Translations under genes and position numbers: made by a program
Shown here: piece by piece, positions 41,767 through 51,265 of the stretch
How the letters are laid out: each line of letters starts with the position of its first letter
Numbering within the stretch: the first letter of the stretch is position 1
The notes under the pieces: model-generated
The model's input: only the letters and a program-made list of their open reading frames with translations
Database searches by the model: none
Told to the model about the DNA's origin: nothing
DNA from: JAOPZW01 sp963807305
Lineage (GTDB): Bacteria > Actinomycetota > Thermoleophilia > Solirubrobacterales > Solirubrobacteraceae
Assembly: GCA_963807305.1 (NCBI GenBank)
Contig: CAWEBN010000011.1
Location: 310,001-374,000 of the forward strand
Length of the DNA stretch: 64,000 nt
Direction: 5' to 3'

Positions 41767-43148
41767 GACAGGCTCGCCATCTGCGCGTCCATGGGCGTGA
41801 CCGGCCGCGGCTTGTCGGCGATCTCCATCCGCAGCGCCATCACCGCCGCGTCGTAGATCCCCGAGAAGCTCGGGAACGGCTGGATCGTGTCGCTCAGCAC
41901 CTCGAGCGGGACACGGGCGCGGATCGCGAGCGTCGCCTGCTGCAGCCACTCACCGGCCTCGGGCCCGAGGGCATAGGCGCCGGTCAGTCGCTCGCCGTCG
42001 CTGAGCAGCGTCAGGAACCCGTTGGACTCGGCGTAGGCGTGCGTGTAGGCGGCGGTCTTCGGGACATCCGACACGGGTGCGGTCGCGCTGAACTGCGCAT
42101 CGATCGCGCCTACGGCCGCGGCCTGCGGATCGGTATAGGTGACGCGCGGCACCGCCTCGTAGTTCGCCGGATGCGCTTCGCCCGAGATGTTCGCCGCGAC
42201 CACGTCGCCCTCGTATTCGCCGACGTGGGTCAGCGGCCAGATGCCGTTGACGTCGCCGATCGCCCAGAGGCGGTCGCCTGCGCGCAGGTGGTCGTCGACC
42301 CGGATGCCCTCGGGGTGGGCCTCGACGCCGACGGTTTCGAGGCCGATGCCCTCGACGCGCGGGCGCCGGCCGGTGGCCACCAGCAGCCGGTCGCCCCGCA
42401 GCTCCGTGCCGCCGTCGAACTCCAGGACGAAGTCGTCGCCGTCCCGCCGCGCGGCGGCGGCGTGCATCCCCAGCATCAGCTCGATGCCGTCCCGGCGCAG
42501 CGCCTCGGCGAGCGCCTTGCCCAACGGCTCAGGCTCGCGGGGCAGCACCCGGTCGGCGCCCTCGACGAGCACCGCCTCGCCGCCGAGACGTCGCACGACC
42601 TGCGCCATCTCGACACCCGCCGAGCCGCCGCCCAGCACCAGCATGCGGCGCGGGACGGCCTTCATGCTCGTCGCCTCGCGGGTGCCCCACACGCCCTCGA
42701 GCTCACGGAGTCCAGGGAGCGGGGGCACGATCGGATCCGAGCCGGTCGCCACGACGACGTGCTCCGCGGTGTGCCGGACACCTTCGACCTCGACCACACC
42801 GGTGCCGGCCAGCCGGCCCGAACCGCGCAGCAGGTCGATGCCCCGCTGCGCCAGCCAGCGCTCCTGGCCGGCGTCGGAGTAGTCCGACACCATGAAGTCC
42901 CGCCACGCCAGCGCGGCCTCGACGTCGACCTCCGCGCGCGCCCCGGCGTCGCGCGCGCCCTGCACCGCCTCGCCCGGGCGCAGCAGGCTCTTGGAGGGGA
43001 TGCACGCCCAGTAAGAGCACTCACCGCCGACCAGCTCTCGCTCGACGACCGCGACGCGCAGTCCACGGGCCGCCAGCGCCGCGGCGCAGTGCTCGCCGGG
43101 GGCGCCGCCGCCGAGGACGATCACGTCGTGGTCATTGCTCGAGCTCAT
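41763..43148 (-). CDS. FAD-dependent pyridine nucleotide-disulfide oxidoreductase
   Basis: 461 residues of the class I family (lipoamide dehydrogenase, mercuric reductase). FAD motif VLGGGAPGEHCAAALAARG, redox Cys pair in GGECSYWACIPSK, NAD(P) motif LVLGGGSAGVEMAQVVRRLGG. The C-terminal HPHPTxSE of E3 is absent (FPSFSGIYDAAVMALR instead), so it is not a lipoamide dehydrogenase of a complex; it may reduce a small thiol, a quinone or a metal ion. Coupled to the atypical SDR. Confidence 0.85.
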   Translation of the reverse strand: MSSSNDHDVIVLGGGAPGEHCAAALAARGLRVAVVERELVGGECSYWACIPSKSLLRPGEAVQGARDAGARAEVDVEAALAWRDFMVSDYSDAGQERWLAQRGIDLLRGSGRLAGTGVVEVEGVRHTAEHVVVATGSDPIVPPLPGLRELEGVWGTREATSMKAVPRRMLVLGGGSAGVEMAQVVRRLGGEAVLVEGADRVLPREPEPLGKALAEALRRDGIELMLGMHAAAARRDGDDFVLEFDGGTELRGDRLLVATGRRPRVEGIGLETVGVEAHPEGIRVDDHLRAGDRLWAIGDVNGIWPLTHVGEYEGDVVAANISGEAHPANYEAVPRVTYTDPQAAAVGAIDAQFSATAPVSDVPKTAAYTHAYAESNGFLTLLSDGERLTGAYALGPEAGEWLQQATLAIRARVPLEVLSDTIQPFPSFSGIYDAAVMALRMEIADKPRPVTPMDAQMASLS

Positions 43149-43352
43149 CGTTACCTCCGTCGGTTGCAGGCGGTCAGCGAGCGTGCTTGGGTGGATCCTC
43201 TCACTGGCAGAGTTCCGCTACCGGCGAGCGGTCGCGCCCGTGGAGGTACTGGTCGATGTGCCCTGGTCCAGGGTCCCGACCAGGGAGTCCACGGGTGCGA
43301 GCGCGAGCAGGACGGGCGACACTGCTGCCGACAGCAATCAACGGAGGTCAAC

Positions 43353-43829
43353 ATGGCCGGCACCGAAGTAGGCGGCGAAGCGACGAACGGGGCCCAGAGC
43401 GCTCTGAGCGTGGACATGGCGCTCGAGGTCGTGACGGTGCCCGTCTCCGATGTCGATCGGGCAAAGAGCTTCTACGAGAGCATCGGATGGCGGTTCGACA
43501 TCGACCTGGTCGTCAGCGACGACATGCGCACGGTGCAGTTCACGCCGCCCCACTCGCAGTGCTCGATCCAGTTCGGCAAGGGCGGCACAGCGGCGCAGCC
43601 CGGGTCTGCCGCGGGCATGATCCTCGTGGTCAGCGACATCGAGGCCGCCCGAGACGACCTGGTCAGCCGTGGCGTCGACGTCAGCGAGGTGGCGGTGAAT
43701 CGGCCCCCGGGCTTCGACGAGAACGCGCGCTCGTACTTCGCGCGGGCATCGTTCAGCGACCCGGACGGCAACCGTTGGCAGCTCCAGGAGATCACGACCC
43801 GGCTCCCGGGCCGCGAGTGGGAGGACTGA
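43353..43829 (+). CDS. VOC (glyoxalase/bleomycin-resistance) family protein
   Basis: 158 residues: two beta-alpha-beta-beta-beta modules from LEVVTVPVSDVDRAKSFYES to SFSDPDGNRWQLQEI. The metal positions are not obvious (Glu in LQE at the end). ACGGAGG lies 5 bases upstream of the ATG. The upstream 203-base gap includes repeated CCCTGG/CCAGGG elements near 43260-43292. The following 68-residue gene usually accompanies this VOC type in actinobacteria. Confidence 0.82.
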   Translation: MAGTEVGGEATNGAQSALSVDMALEVVTVPVSDVDRAKSFYESIGWRFDIDLVVSDDMRTVQFTPPHSQCSIQFGKGGTAAQPGSAAGMILVVSDIEAARDDLVSRGVDVSEVAVNRPPGFDENARSYFARASFSDPDGNRWQLQEITTRLPGREWED

Positions 43830-43830
43830 G

Positions 43831-44037
43831 ATGGACGTCGCCTCCCTGGCAGACCTGCTGCACGAGACGTCGGGGCGTCACGGCTCCTTCGAGGCGGTCG
43901 CCCCTCCGCACGACTGGTGGGACTGGTACGCCGCGTACATGGATGCGCGCGAGAGCGGCAGCGACCCGGACGAAGCCTCCGCGGCCGCCGGCCGCTACAT
44001 GGCGGAGGTCAAGCACGTCGCCGTCGCGGGTGCCTGA
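43831..44037 (+). CDS. Small acidic VOC-partner protein
   Basis: 68-residue soluble protein: DVASLADLLHETSGRHGSFE, then DWWDWYAAYMDARESGSDPD and EASAAAGRYMAEVKHV. It starts one base after the VOC stop, so it is co-translated. Similar short sequences occur next to or fused to VOC proteins; its role is unknown. The DWWDWYAAY block is the signature. Confidence 0.75.
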   Translation: MDVASLADLLHETSGRHGSFEAVAPPHDWWDWYAAYMDARESGSDPDEASAAAGRYMAEVKHVAVAGA

Positions 44038-44052
44038 CGCAGGGCCTTCGCC

Positions 44053-44380
44053 ATGAGCACCGCCGACAGCAGCCCTTCCAGCAACGGCCGGGGCTCCGAA
44101 GCGTGGTCGCGGCCCTGGGCGCACATCAGCCTCGATCGCCGCAGCGCCGGCTACTGCCGCGTGACCTTCGACCACCCTCCGATCAACACGATCACCGCGA
44201 CGATGACGCTGCCCGCCGACAGCGAGTTTCCGCCCGCCCTGGCCGATTTCTTCGAGCTTGTCGGCCGGCCCGGCCAGCAGGAGCAGTCCGCCCGGCTCGG
44301 ACGCGCTCGGGTTCAACACCGACAGCGACTTCGAGCGGCGTCTCGGGCAGCGCGTCGTGGAGGTGAACGCCGACGCCTGA
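44053..44380 (+). pseudogene. Enoyl-CoA hydratase (crotonase) relic with internal deletion and frameshift
   Basis: N-terminal about 50 residues read like a crotonase start (WAHISLDRRSAGYCRVTFDH, PPINTITATM), then the text jumps in frame to a crotonase C terminus (LPADSEFPPALADFFELVGR, PGQQEQSARL). The catalytic core of some 200 residues (oxyanion-hole and Glu region) is missing. An extra G at 44299 then shifts the frame; the next frame reads DALGFNTDSDFERRLGQRVV and ends at TGA 44378. So the gene cannot be functional as an enzyme. Confidence 0.65.
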
Positions 44381-44613
44381 GCTCAGGACGCGACAAGCTC
44401 GGACGCGGAGCTCGGCAAAGCGCCGGGCAGCTCCGAGCGGGATCGGATCGGCTGCCAAGCGTAACGACCACCGATGGCGGCCCGTGGATCCCCGGATCGC
44501 GGGCGGCTGAGGCGCGGCTCGCCACGCCGCCGGCGGACGAGCTGACGGCGCCCGCCCTGGGCGGCCTGCTGGTTCCTGCCGTGGCTGCGGGCTGATCGCC
44601 CTCCCGAGCGCCG

Positions 44614-45348
44614 TCAGCCGGTCGCGTACTCGTCGTGCCGACGCACCCAGAGGGGCTCGTCGCCGCTCTCGTCGCGTCCCATCGGCGCCCGGTCGAGCAG
44701 GCCGTAGTAGGCCATCGCCGGCTCGAGTCCGCGCGCGGTGGTGACATAGGTCCGGTAGACCGTCCCGTCCGAGAGCGCGTACGCGCTCAGCCCCGGTCCC
44801 TCCGCGACGTAGCCGGCGACGTCGGTCCCCGACGAGTGCGCGTACTGCTCCACGCTCACGGGGATCTCGCCCGCGAGGAAGGGCCGCAGCTCCTCCGCGG
44901 TGTTGGTGAAGCCCAGGTCGCGGTTGAAGTCGCCGGCGCCGGCTGAGACCCACTCCAGGCTCCAGCCCATCCGCTGCCTGTAGGCCTGGAGCTTCTCGAC
45001 CGGGGCCCGCGAGACGAGCACCATCGTCACGTCGCGCGCCGCCAGATGGACCGCGCTGGGATCGATCGTGTCGGCGATCGAGGAGCAGACAGGGCAGCCC
45101 GCCTCGTACGACGGACCGAACATGAAGTGGTAGATGAGCAGCTGCGAGCGACCGTCGAAGAGCTCGGCGAGCGACTTGGTCCCCGCCGTGGTCTCGAAGC
45201 TGTAGTCCTTCTCGACCGCCACCCAGGGGAGCTCGCGCCGCTTGTGCGCGAGCTCGTCGCTGCGGCGCGTGAGCTCCTTCTCCTCGGCGAGCAGCTCCTT
45301 GCGGGCCGCATCGAATTCCTGCTGGGTACCGACCGTGTGCTCGGGCAT
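44614..45348 (-). CDS. DUF899 family thioredoxin-like protein (copy 1)
   Basis: 244 residues: an N-terminal helical region (residues 1-45), then a thioredoxin-like domain with GTKSLAELFDGRSQLLIYHF, an active-site-like Cys pair in AGCPVCSSIAD (CxxC), DVTMVLVSRAPVEKLQAYRQ and MGWSLEWVSA. DUF899 proteins are soluble and of unknown function, probably thiol reductases. Shares its layout with the next gene, 52 bases upstream. Confidence 0.85.
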   Translation of the reverse strand: MPEHTVGTQQEFDAARKELLAEEKELTRRSDELAHKRRELPWVAVEKDYSFETTAGTKSLAELFDGRSQLLIYHFMFGPSYEAGCPVCSSIADTIDPSAVHLAARDVTMVLVSRAPVEKLQAYRQRMGWSLEWVSAGAGDFNRDLGFTNTAEELRPFLAGEIPVSVEQYAHSSGTDVAGYVAEGPGLSAYALSDGTVYRTYVTTARGLEPAMAYYGLLDRAPMGRDESGDEPLWVRRHDEYATG

Positions 45349-45400
45349 CGCCTGTCGCTCCCTCTTCGAGGTCACCGGCGATTATCCCGAGCAGCGAAGG

Positions 45401-46138
45401 TCAGCTGGGGTATTCGTCCTTGCGCCAGACGCGGGGCTCGTCGGACCCGGCCTTCGGTGTTCGCTCGAGCAGGAACGAGTGGTACGGCGCAACGAACCGA
45501 TCGGGCGCCAGCACCGTGTAGGTGTGGTAGACGCTGTCGTTCTCGCGCGCGAAGGCGATGAAGCTCGGGCCCTCGCGCACGCCGTCCTCGAGCTTCGCTC
45601 CGACCTGGCGCCCCCACTCCTCGAGCCACTCAGGGGGGTCGTCGACCATCCCCTTGACCTCGGGGATCTCCTGCGCCTGTTCGGGCGTGAGCGCGATCCC
45701 GAAGTCGAACGGAAACTCCGTCGCGTAGGTCGACACGTAGGGGAACTGCCAACCCATCCGCTGCTTGTAGGCGACGAGCCGATCGATCGGTGCGCGCGAG
45801 AAGCAGATCAGCGTCACGTCGCGGTGGTTGAGATGCACGCGCGTGGCATCGAGCTCATCGCCCAGGTTCGAGCACCCCGGGCAGGCACCGACCTGGTAGT
45901 CGGGCCCGAACATGATGTTGTAGGCGAGCAGCTGCGAGCGCCCGTCGAAGAGCTCTGCGAGCGTCTTCTTGCCGTCCTCGGTGTCGAACTCGTACTCCTT
46001 CTCGACTGGAACCCAGGGAAGCCGACGGCGCTGCTCGGTCACCTTCTGGCCGAGCTTCGTGTGCTCCGCCTCGAGCGTCGCAAGCTCATCGCGAGCCGCC
46101 TGCCATTCCTCGCGGGTGCCGATCGTGTGCTCGGGCAT
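45401..46138 (-). CDS. DUF899 family thioredoxin-like protein (copy 2)
   Basis: 245 residues; close relative of copy 1 with the same order: KKTLAELFDGRSQLLAYNIM, Cys pair in GACPGCSNLGDEL, DVTLICFSRAPIDRLVAYKQ and MGWQFPYVSTYATEF. Both start MPEHT.GT. The pair probably arose by duplication and forms one operon. The CPxC motif would suit disulfide exchange. Confidence 0.85.
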   Translation of the reverse strand: MPEHTIGTREEWQAARDELATLEAEHTKLGQKVTEQRRRLPWVPVEKEYEFDTEDGKKTLAELFDGRSQLLAYNIMFGPDYQVGACPGCSNLGDELDATRVHLNHRDVTLICFSRAPIDRLVAYKQRMGWQFPYVSTYATEFPFDFGIALTPEQAQEIPEVKGMVDDPPEWLEEWGRQVGAKLEDGVREGPSFIAFARENDSVYHTYTVLAPDRFVAPYHSFLLERTPKAGSDEPRVWRKDEYPS

Positions 46139-46284
46139 CGTGCGCCTCCTTTGGCCGTTCGTGCGCGTCGGTCGTGGATCGTCGGGCGACCGCGTGTCGC
46201 GACCCCCGTGAGCTTAAGACTGGCGCGTCGCGCCGAACTCATCGGTCTGGTCGAGGTCCGGCCACGTGAGCGGCCGTGTCCCGA

Positions 46285-46488
46285 TCAGGTTCGGCGTCCC
46301 CAGACCAGGTAGCCGATCGCGCCGATGGCATTGAGGCAGACGATGCGCCAGAACCGCTTGTCGCCGCGAATCTGCCGATCGGGCCGACGATGGAGGTCGC
46401 GCTCCGCGACCGCCACGAGCGCGACCGACACCGCGCCGAGAACCATCGCAAGCAACCGCTGTTCGGGCGAGCGAGGCATCTTGATCAT
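46285..46488 (-). CDS. Small PLDc_N-like membrane protein
   Basis: 67 residues with one N-terminal segment (LLAMVLGAVSVALVAVAERD) and a second at the C terminus (RIVCLNAIGAIGYLVWGRRT). DLHRRPDRQIRGDKRFWR between them and the ending NAIGAIGYLVWGR match small phospholipase-D-nuclease N-terminal (PLDc_N) proteins. Function unknown. Confidence 0.6.
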   Translation of the reverse strand: MIKMPRSPEQRLLAMVLGAVSVALVAVAERDLHRRPDRQIRGDKRFWRIVCLNAIGAIGYLVWGRRT

Positions 46489-46508
46489 GGCGTGATCATC
46501 GCCCGAGC

Positions 46509-48128
46509 TCAGGCCGCCGTGGACGCCGCCTGGCTCGTTGTCGCACCGCCGGCCGCCTCGCGCGCCCCATCCGCGTCCAGCGCGAGCGCCGTCGCGACGG
46601 CGCGCGCGATCGCGGGGCGGTCGACCGGCCCGCGCGAGCGCCATGCGATGACGCCGTCGGGGCGCACGAGGGTCGCCCCGCCGGCCGCGAGGCCGTAGGT
46701 CTCCGCGAAGGGCTCGGCATCGACGACGTGCGAAGCCGTCCCGGGCGGCGCCCAGTCGTCGACGCCGTCGCCCGCGGGGCGCAACACGACGCATTGCGAG
46801 CCGAAGAGGTCGAGGGTGGAGCGGCCGTCGGTCAGCACGAGATGCGGCGCTCGCGTTCCCGGGCGCCCGTCGAGCGCGGCCGGGGCGAGATGGAGGGCGC
46901 CGTCGTCGTCCTCCTCGCGCTGGATCGCCGCAGAGCGCATGACCAGGCCGATCTCGAGCTCGATGTCGGGTACCGGCGGCTGCACGCCGTCGGTCCCGCG
47001 CTCGGGCACGACGCGCGTGGCGTAGCGCGTGTAGGCCTGCTGGACGGTGAGCTCGCAGAGGGGCAGGCGCTCGGCCTCGTAGCTGTCGAGCAGCTCCGGC
47101 CCGGCCTCGCCCTTGACGACCGCGGCCAGCTTCCAGGCGAGGTTGTGGGCGTCCTGGATGCCCGTGTTGCCGCCGAAGCCGCCGTTGGGCGGGACGACGT
47201 GCGCGGCGTCCCCGGCCAGGAACACGCGGCCCTCGCGCAGCCGTTCGGCGCAGGTCGCCTCGGCCCGCCAGTTGGCGACGTCGACGATCTCCATCGGCAT
47301 GTCGGTCCCGATCGCGGTGCGCAGGAGGGCCAACGCGCGCTCCTCGGTCAGTCCGGACTGGACGTCGACGGCCGAGTCCTGCGTCACGTCGGCGCCCACG
47401 GTGTTGATGACGAGGAAGCCGTTGCCACCGCTGCGGTCGATCCTGAAGAACCCGCGCAGCTCCGGGTTGTGCACGTAGATGACGCCCTGGTTGCGGTCGC
47501 GCAGCAGCTCGGCGCAGTCGGCGCGGAAGTAGATGGTGATGCTGCGCGAGAGCTCCGCATGGCCGCGCATGCCGACGCCCAGCCGCGCGCGCATCGGGCT
47601 GCGATTGCCGTCCGCGGCCACCACGTAGCGCGTGCGCACCTTGCGCTCGTCCCCGGAGTCGAGGTCGCGCAGCGTGACCGTGGCGCCGTCGTCGTCCTGA
47701 TCCACGGCGACCGCCTCGGTGCGGTTGCGGACCGTCGCCCCGAGCTCGAGCGCGCGCTCGCGCAGCAGCGGCTCGAGGGCGTCCTGGTTGATGAAGACGC
47801 GGACGGTGGGGCTGAAGCCCTCGACGCCCTCGTTGAGCTCCTGGACGTAGGTGGCGAGCTCGCGCCCGGCGAGCGACTCGACCGCGATGATGCCGCCGGT
47901 CGGGCTGTAGGTCTCGAGCGACTTCGCGCGCACCCGGTCCTCGAGCCCCATCTGGCGGATCACCTCCATGGTGCGCAGCTGGAAGTGCCCCGCGCGCGGA
48001 TGGATCGCCGTGCCCGCGTGGCGCTCCACCGACAGCGACGGCACGCCGTGGTGGCCGAGCAGCATGGCCGTCGTCAGACCCACCAGGCTGCCGCCGACGA
48101 TCAGGACAGGGATCTCCTCTTCGGTCAT
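46509..48128 (-). CDS. FAD-dependent aromatic monooxygenase
   Basis: 539 residues, group A flavoprotein hydroxylase (PheA/TfdB and polyketide hydroxylase type). N-terminal GxGxxG variant PVLIVGGSLVGLTTAMLL, the middle DG motif VVAADGNRSPMRARLG and the GD motif VFLAGDAAHVVPPNGGFGGN. The C-terminal thioredoxin-like domain (about residues 400-520) is included. Substrate unknown. Divergent from a LysR-type gene, which probably controls it. Confidence 0.9.
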   Translation of the reverse strand: MTEEEIPVLIVGGSLVGLTTAMLLGHHGVPSLSVERHAGTAIHPRAGHFQLRTMEVIRQMGLEDRVRAKSLETYSPTGGIIAVESLAGRELATYVQELNEGVEGFSPTVRVFINQDALEPLLRERALELGATVRNRTEAVAVDQDDDGATVTLRDLDSGDERKVRTRYVVAADGNRSPMRARLGVGMRGHAELSRSITIYFRADCAELLRDRNQGVIYVHNPELRGFFRIDRSGGNGFLVINTVGADVTQDSAVDVQSGLTEERALALLRTAIGTDMPMEIVDVANWRAEATCAERLREGRVFLAGDAAHVVPPNGGFGGNTGIQDAHNLAWKLAAVVKGEAGPELLDSYEAERLPLCELTVQQAYTRYATRVVPERGTDGVQPPVPDIELEIGLVMRSAAIQREEDDDGALHLAPAALDGRPGTRAPHLVLTDGRSTLDLFGSQCVVLRPAGDGVDDWAPPGTASHVVDAEPFAETYGLAAGGATLVRPDGVIAWRSRGPVDRPAIARAVATALALDADGAREAAGGATTSQAASTAA

Positions 48129-48189
48129 GGCGCGACGCTAGACGCGCCTGTCACCATATGCCAACTGAATCTTGTGATACGCGGGATTC
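48129..48189. promoter_or_regulatory. Divergent promoter region, candidate LysR-type binding site
   Basis: 61 bases between monooxygenase and LysR genes, much less GC-rich than its surroundings (CCATATGCCAACTGAATCTT). TCAC at 48151-48154 and GTGA at 48174-48177 form a dyad; a T-N11-A is within it. Confidence 0.4.
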
Positions 48190-49116
48190 ATGGGAGCAAT
48201 GAACCTCGGCGGCCTCGACCTCAACCTGCTCGTCGCGCTCGACGCCCTGCTCAGAGAGCGCAGCGTCACGCGGGCGGCGCAGCGCGTCGGCCTCAGCCAG
48301 CCCGGCATGAGCAACGCGCTCGGCCGGCTGCGCCGGCTCTTCGACGATCCGCTGCTCGTCCGCCAGGGCGCGACGCTCGTGCCGACGGCGCGGGCCGAGG
48401 CGCTGGTCGGCCCGGTGCACGAGGCGCTCGAGCTGATCCGCTCGGCGCTCGACGCTCCGGCGGCCTTCGACCCCGCGACCGACCGCCGCTCGTTCCGCCT
48501 GAGCTGCTCGGACTACAGCGTGCTGATGCTCATCGGCCCGCTCGTGCGCGCGCTCGCGGCCGAGGCGCCCGGGCTCGTCGTCGAGGTCCTTCCGCGGCTG
48601 GCCGACGCCGGCCGGGCCCTGCTCAACGGCGAGGTCGACCTCGTCATCGAGCCGCCGGAGATCATGGGCGACGCCGACCTCGAATCGCTGCGCCTGTGGG
48701 ACGACCGCTGGGAATGCTGCGTCTGGGAGGGCAACACGCGCGTGGGGAGGCGCATGACCCTGGAGCGCTACACCGCCCTCGGCCACCTCATCTACTCGAT
48801 GGGCGGCGCCGGCCAGCCGGTCGCGCTGCCCGACATGCACCTCGGGCGTCTCGGCGTCCCCCGCCGCATCGAGGTGAGCGTCGAGAGCTTCCTGCTCGCG
48901 CCCTTCCTGCTGCAGGGCACGGACCTCGTGACCCTCATCCCCAAGCGCGCCGAGGCCTTCCTGCGCCGCACGGGCGACATCCGAGTGCTCGAGTCGCCCA
49001 TCGAGCTGCCCGCGCTCGTCGAGACGCTCTGGTGGCACCCACGCGCGACCGCCGACCCGGCCCACGTATGGCTGCGCACGCGGATCGGCGAGGTCGCGAA
49101 CACGCTCATCACCTGA
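48190..49116 (+). CDS. LysR-family transcriptional regulator
   Basis: 308 residues. HTH: DLNLLVALDALLRERSVTRA then AQRVGLSQPGMSNALGRLRR with LLVRQGATLVPTARAEAL. The effector domain follows, residues 95-300. It resembles NodD/NahR-like regulators (SQPGMSNAL, DPLLVR). A later ATG at 48199 would remove three residues. Likely activates the divergent monooxygenase in response to an aromatic compound (inference). Confidence 0.9.
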   Translation: MGAMNLGGLDLNLLVALDALLRERSVTRAAQRVGLSQPGMSNALGRLRRLFDDPLLVRQGATLVPTARAEALVGPVHEALELIRSALDAPAAFDPATDRRSFRLSCSDYSVLMLIGPLVRALAAEAPGLVVEVLPRLADAGRALLNGEVDLVIEPPEIMGDADLESLRLWDDRWECCVWEGNTRVGRRMTLERYTALGHLIYSMGGAGQPVALPDMHLGRLGVPRRIEVSVESFLLAPFLLQGTDLVTLIPKRAEAFLRRTGDIRVLESPIELPALVETLWWHPRATADPAHVWLRTRIGEVANTLIT

Positions 49117-49185
49117 CCGGCTCGAGCTGCACCCGACTGCGGCGCGCCGGTCACCCGAACTGGAGGATGCGAAGGGATCTCGCGC

Positions 49186-51151
49186 ATGCTGGAGTGCGCC
49201 TCACGAATGAGGCCCGCGGAACCCAAGACCCGGCCGCTGGGCTTCGTCATCGGCGCGCTGTTGCTGGTCATGCTGCTCGCGTCGCTGGATCAGACGATCG
49301 TCTCGACGGCGCTGCCGACGATCGTCGGAGACCTCGGTGGTCTGGACCACATCAGCTGGGTGGTCACCTCGTATCTGCTGGCGGTGACGATCGTCACGCC
49401 GCTGTACGGCAAGCTCGGCGACCTCTACGGCCGCAAGCTCGTGCTGCAGGCCGCGCTGGTCATCTTCCTGATCGGTTCGGCGCTGTGCGGGTTGGCCCAG
49501 GGCATGACCGAGCTGATCGCGTTCCGCGCGATCCAGGGGCTCGGGGGCGGCGGGCTGATGGTGAGCGCGCAGGCGGCGGTCGGGGACGTCGTGCCGCCAC
49601 GCGAGCGGGGGCGCTACACAGGGCTCTTCGGCGCTGTCTTCGGCGTCTCGTCGGTGGCCGGGCCGCTCATCGGCGGCTTCTTCACCACGCATCTGAGCTG
49701 GCGCTGGATCTTCTACATCAACCTCCCCCTCGGCGTGCTCGCCCTGGGTGCGCTGGCCGTCACGCTGCCGACGGTCACCGAGCGCGTCCAGCACAAGATC
49801 GACTACGCGGGCGCGGTGCTGCTGGCGGTCGGGCTGAGCGCCCTTGTGCTGGCGGCGACATGGGGCGGCAATGAGTACGACTGGGCGTCGGCGCAGATCG
49901 TCGGGCTCCTGGTGATCGCGCTCGCCGGCCTCCTGCTCTTCCTGCGCGCGGAGTCCCGGGCGGCGGAGCCGATGCTGCCGCTGCACCTGTTCCGCAACCG
50001 CGTCGTCGCGGTCACCAGCGCCATCGGCTTCGTGATCGGCTTTGCGCTGTTCGGGGCGCTCACCTACCTGCCGCTCTTCCAGCAGGTCGTGCGTGGCGCC
50101 TCTCCGACCGAGTCAGGGCTGCAGCTGATCCCGGTGATGGCGGGTGTGCTGATCGGCTCGATCGGCTCGGGAGCGGCGATCACGGCCACCGGCCGCTACA
50201 AGGTGTTCCCGATCGCCGGCACCGCGATCGCGCTGATCGGGATGCTGCTGCTGACCCAGCTCGATGCCGGCACGTCGTCGCTGTACGGCTACGCCGCGAT
50301 GTTCGTGCTGGGCCTCGGGCTCGGACTGGTGATGCAGGTGCTCGTGCTCGCGGTGCAGAACGCAGTCGACTACGCCGATCTCGGGGTCGCGACCTCGAGC
50401 GCGAGCCTCTTTCGCTCCATGGGCGGCTCGCTCGGCACCGCCGCGCTCGGTGCGGTCTTCACCGCCCGTCTCACCTCCGAGCTCGCCGGTACTCCCGCCG
50501 CACGCGTCAGTGGGGGCAACGCGAACCCCGCGGCCATCCAGCGCCTGCCCGCGGCGATCCGCGACACTTACACCGGCGCGTTCAGCGACTCGCTCTCGAC
50601 CGTCTTTCTCGTCGCCGCCGCGATCCTGCGCGGTCGCCTTCCTGCTCTCGTGGCTGATCGAGGAACGCCCGCTGCGCCAGACCGTCGAGACGGCGGGCGT
50701 TGGCGAGGCCTTCGCCACGCCGTCGAGCGGCGACTCGCTGCGCGAGCTGACTCGCGAGCTCGCCCGCCTGGTCGGCCGCCAGCGCACGCAGGCGTTCATC
50801 GAGCGCACCGTCGACGCATCCGGTGTGGACCTTGCGCCGGGGCCCGCCTGGCTGCTCGTCCAGGCACACGAGGGGGTCAACCTCGACGACGCCGGCACGA
50901 TCACCAAGAACCGCCCCATCGACGCCGCCTGGGTCCACGAGCAGGTCGACGTGCTCAACGAACGCGGGCTCGTCGACGACCACCACGTCACCGACGCCGG
51001 CCAGGTCGTGGCCGAGCGCCTGGTCGACACGGCGCGCGAGTCCCTCCAGGCGCTCGTGGCCGACTGGAGCCCCGACGAGGACCCGCGCCTCAACGACGCG
51101 GTCGCTCGCATCGCCCGCGAGCTCGCCGGCGAGGTCCCGGCGCACCACTAG
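49186..51151 (+). pseudogene. DHA2-type MFS transporter with C-terminal MarR-like domain, single-base frameshift
   Basis: About 650 residues if the frame is repaired. Fourteen membrane segments of a DHA2 drug/proton antiporter: LDQTIVSTALPTIVGDLGG (motif D1), GKLGDLYGRK (motif A), GGGLMVSAQAAVGDVVPPRE. After AAI at 50625 an extra C (50629) breaks the frame; the next frame continues the last segment (AFLLSWLIEERPLR) and then a soluble region of about 150 residues with QAHEGVNLDDAGTITKNRPI and VHEQVDVLNERGLV, resembling a winged helix of the MarR type. Ends at TAG 51149. Unshifted, translation runs to 51282. Pseudogene or assembly error. Confidence 0.75.
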
Positions 51152-51265
51152 ACCGCCGCTGCGCAATCGGCCGGCGCCAGAACGCGAGCCGGGGAACGGT
51201 ACGACTCGGCGGTCCGCGACGGTCACCGGGTGGCCATCGCGTTGCGCGTCGCGCCGGACGGGCGG

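Noticed and set aside
41763..43148. Calling the disulfide oxidoreductase a second lipoamide dehydrogenase
   Set aside because: The C-terminal HPHPTxSE motif is missing and it is not near any E1/E2 gene.
46728..49874. Very long plus-strand ORF (1048 residues) opposite the monooxygenase and through the LysR gene
   Set aside because: Composition is Arg/Ala/Gly/Asp shadow sequence; the true genes on both strands have clear domains, so this is a GC-driven open frame.
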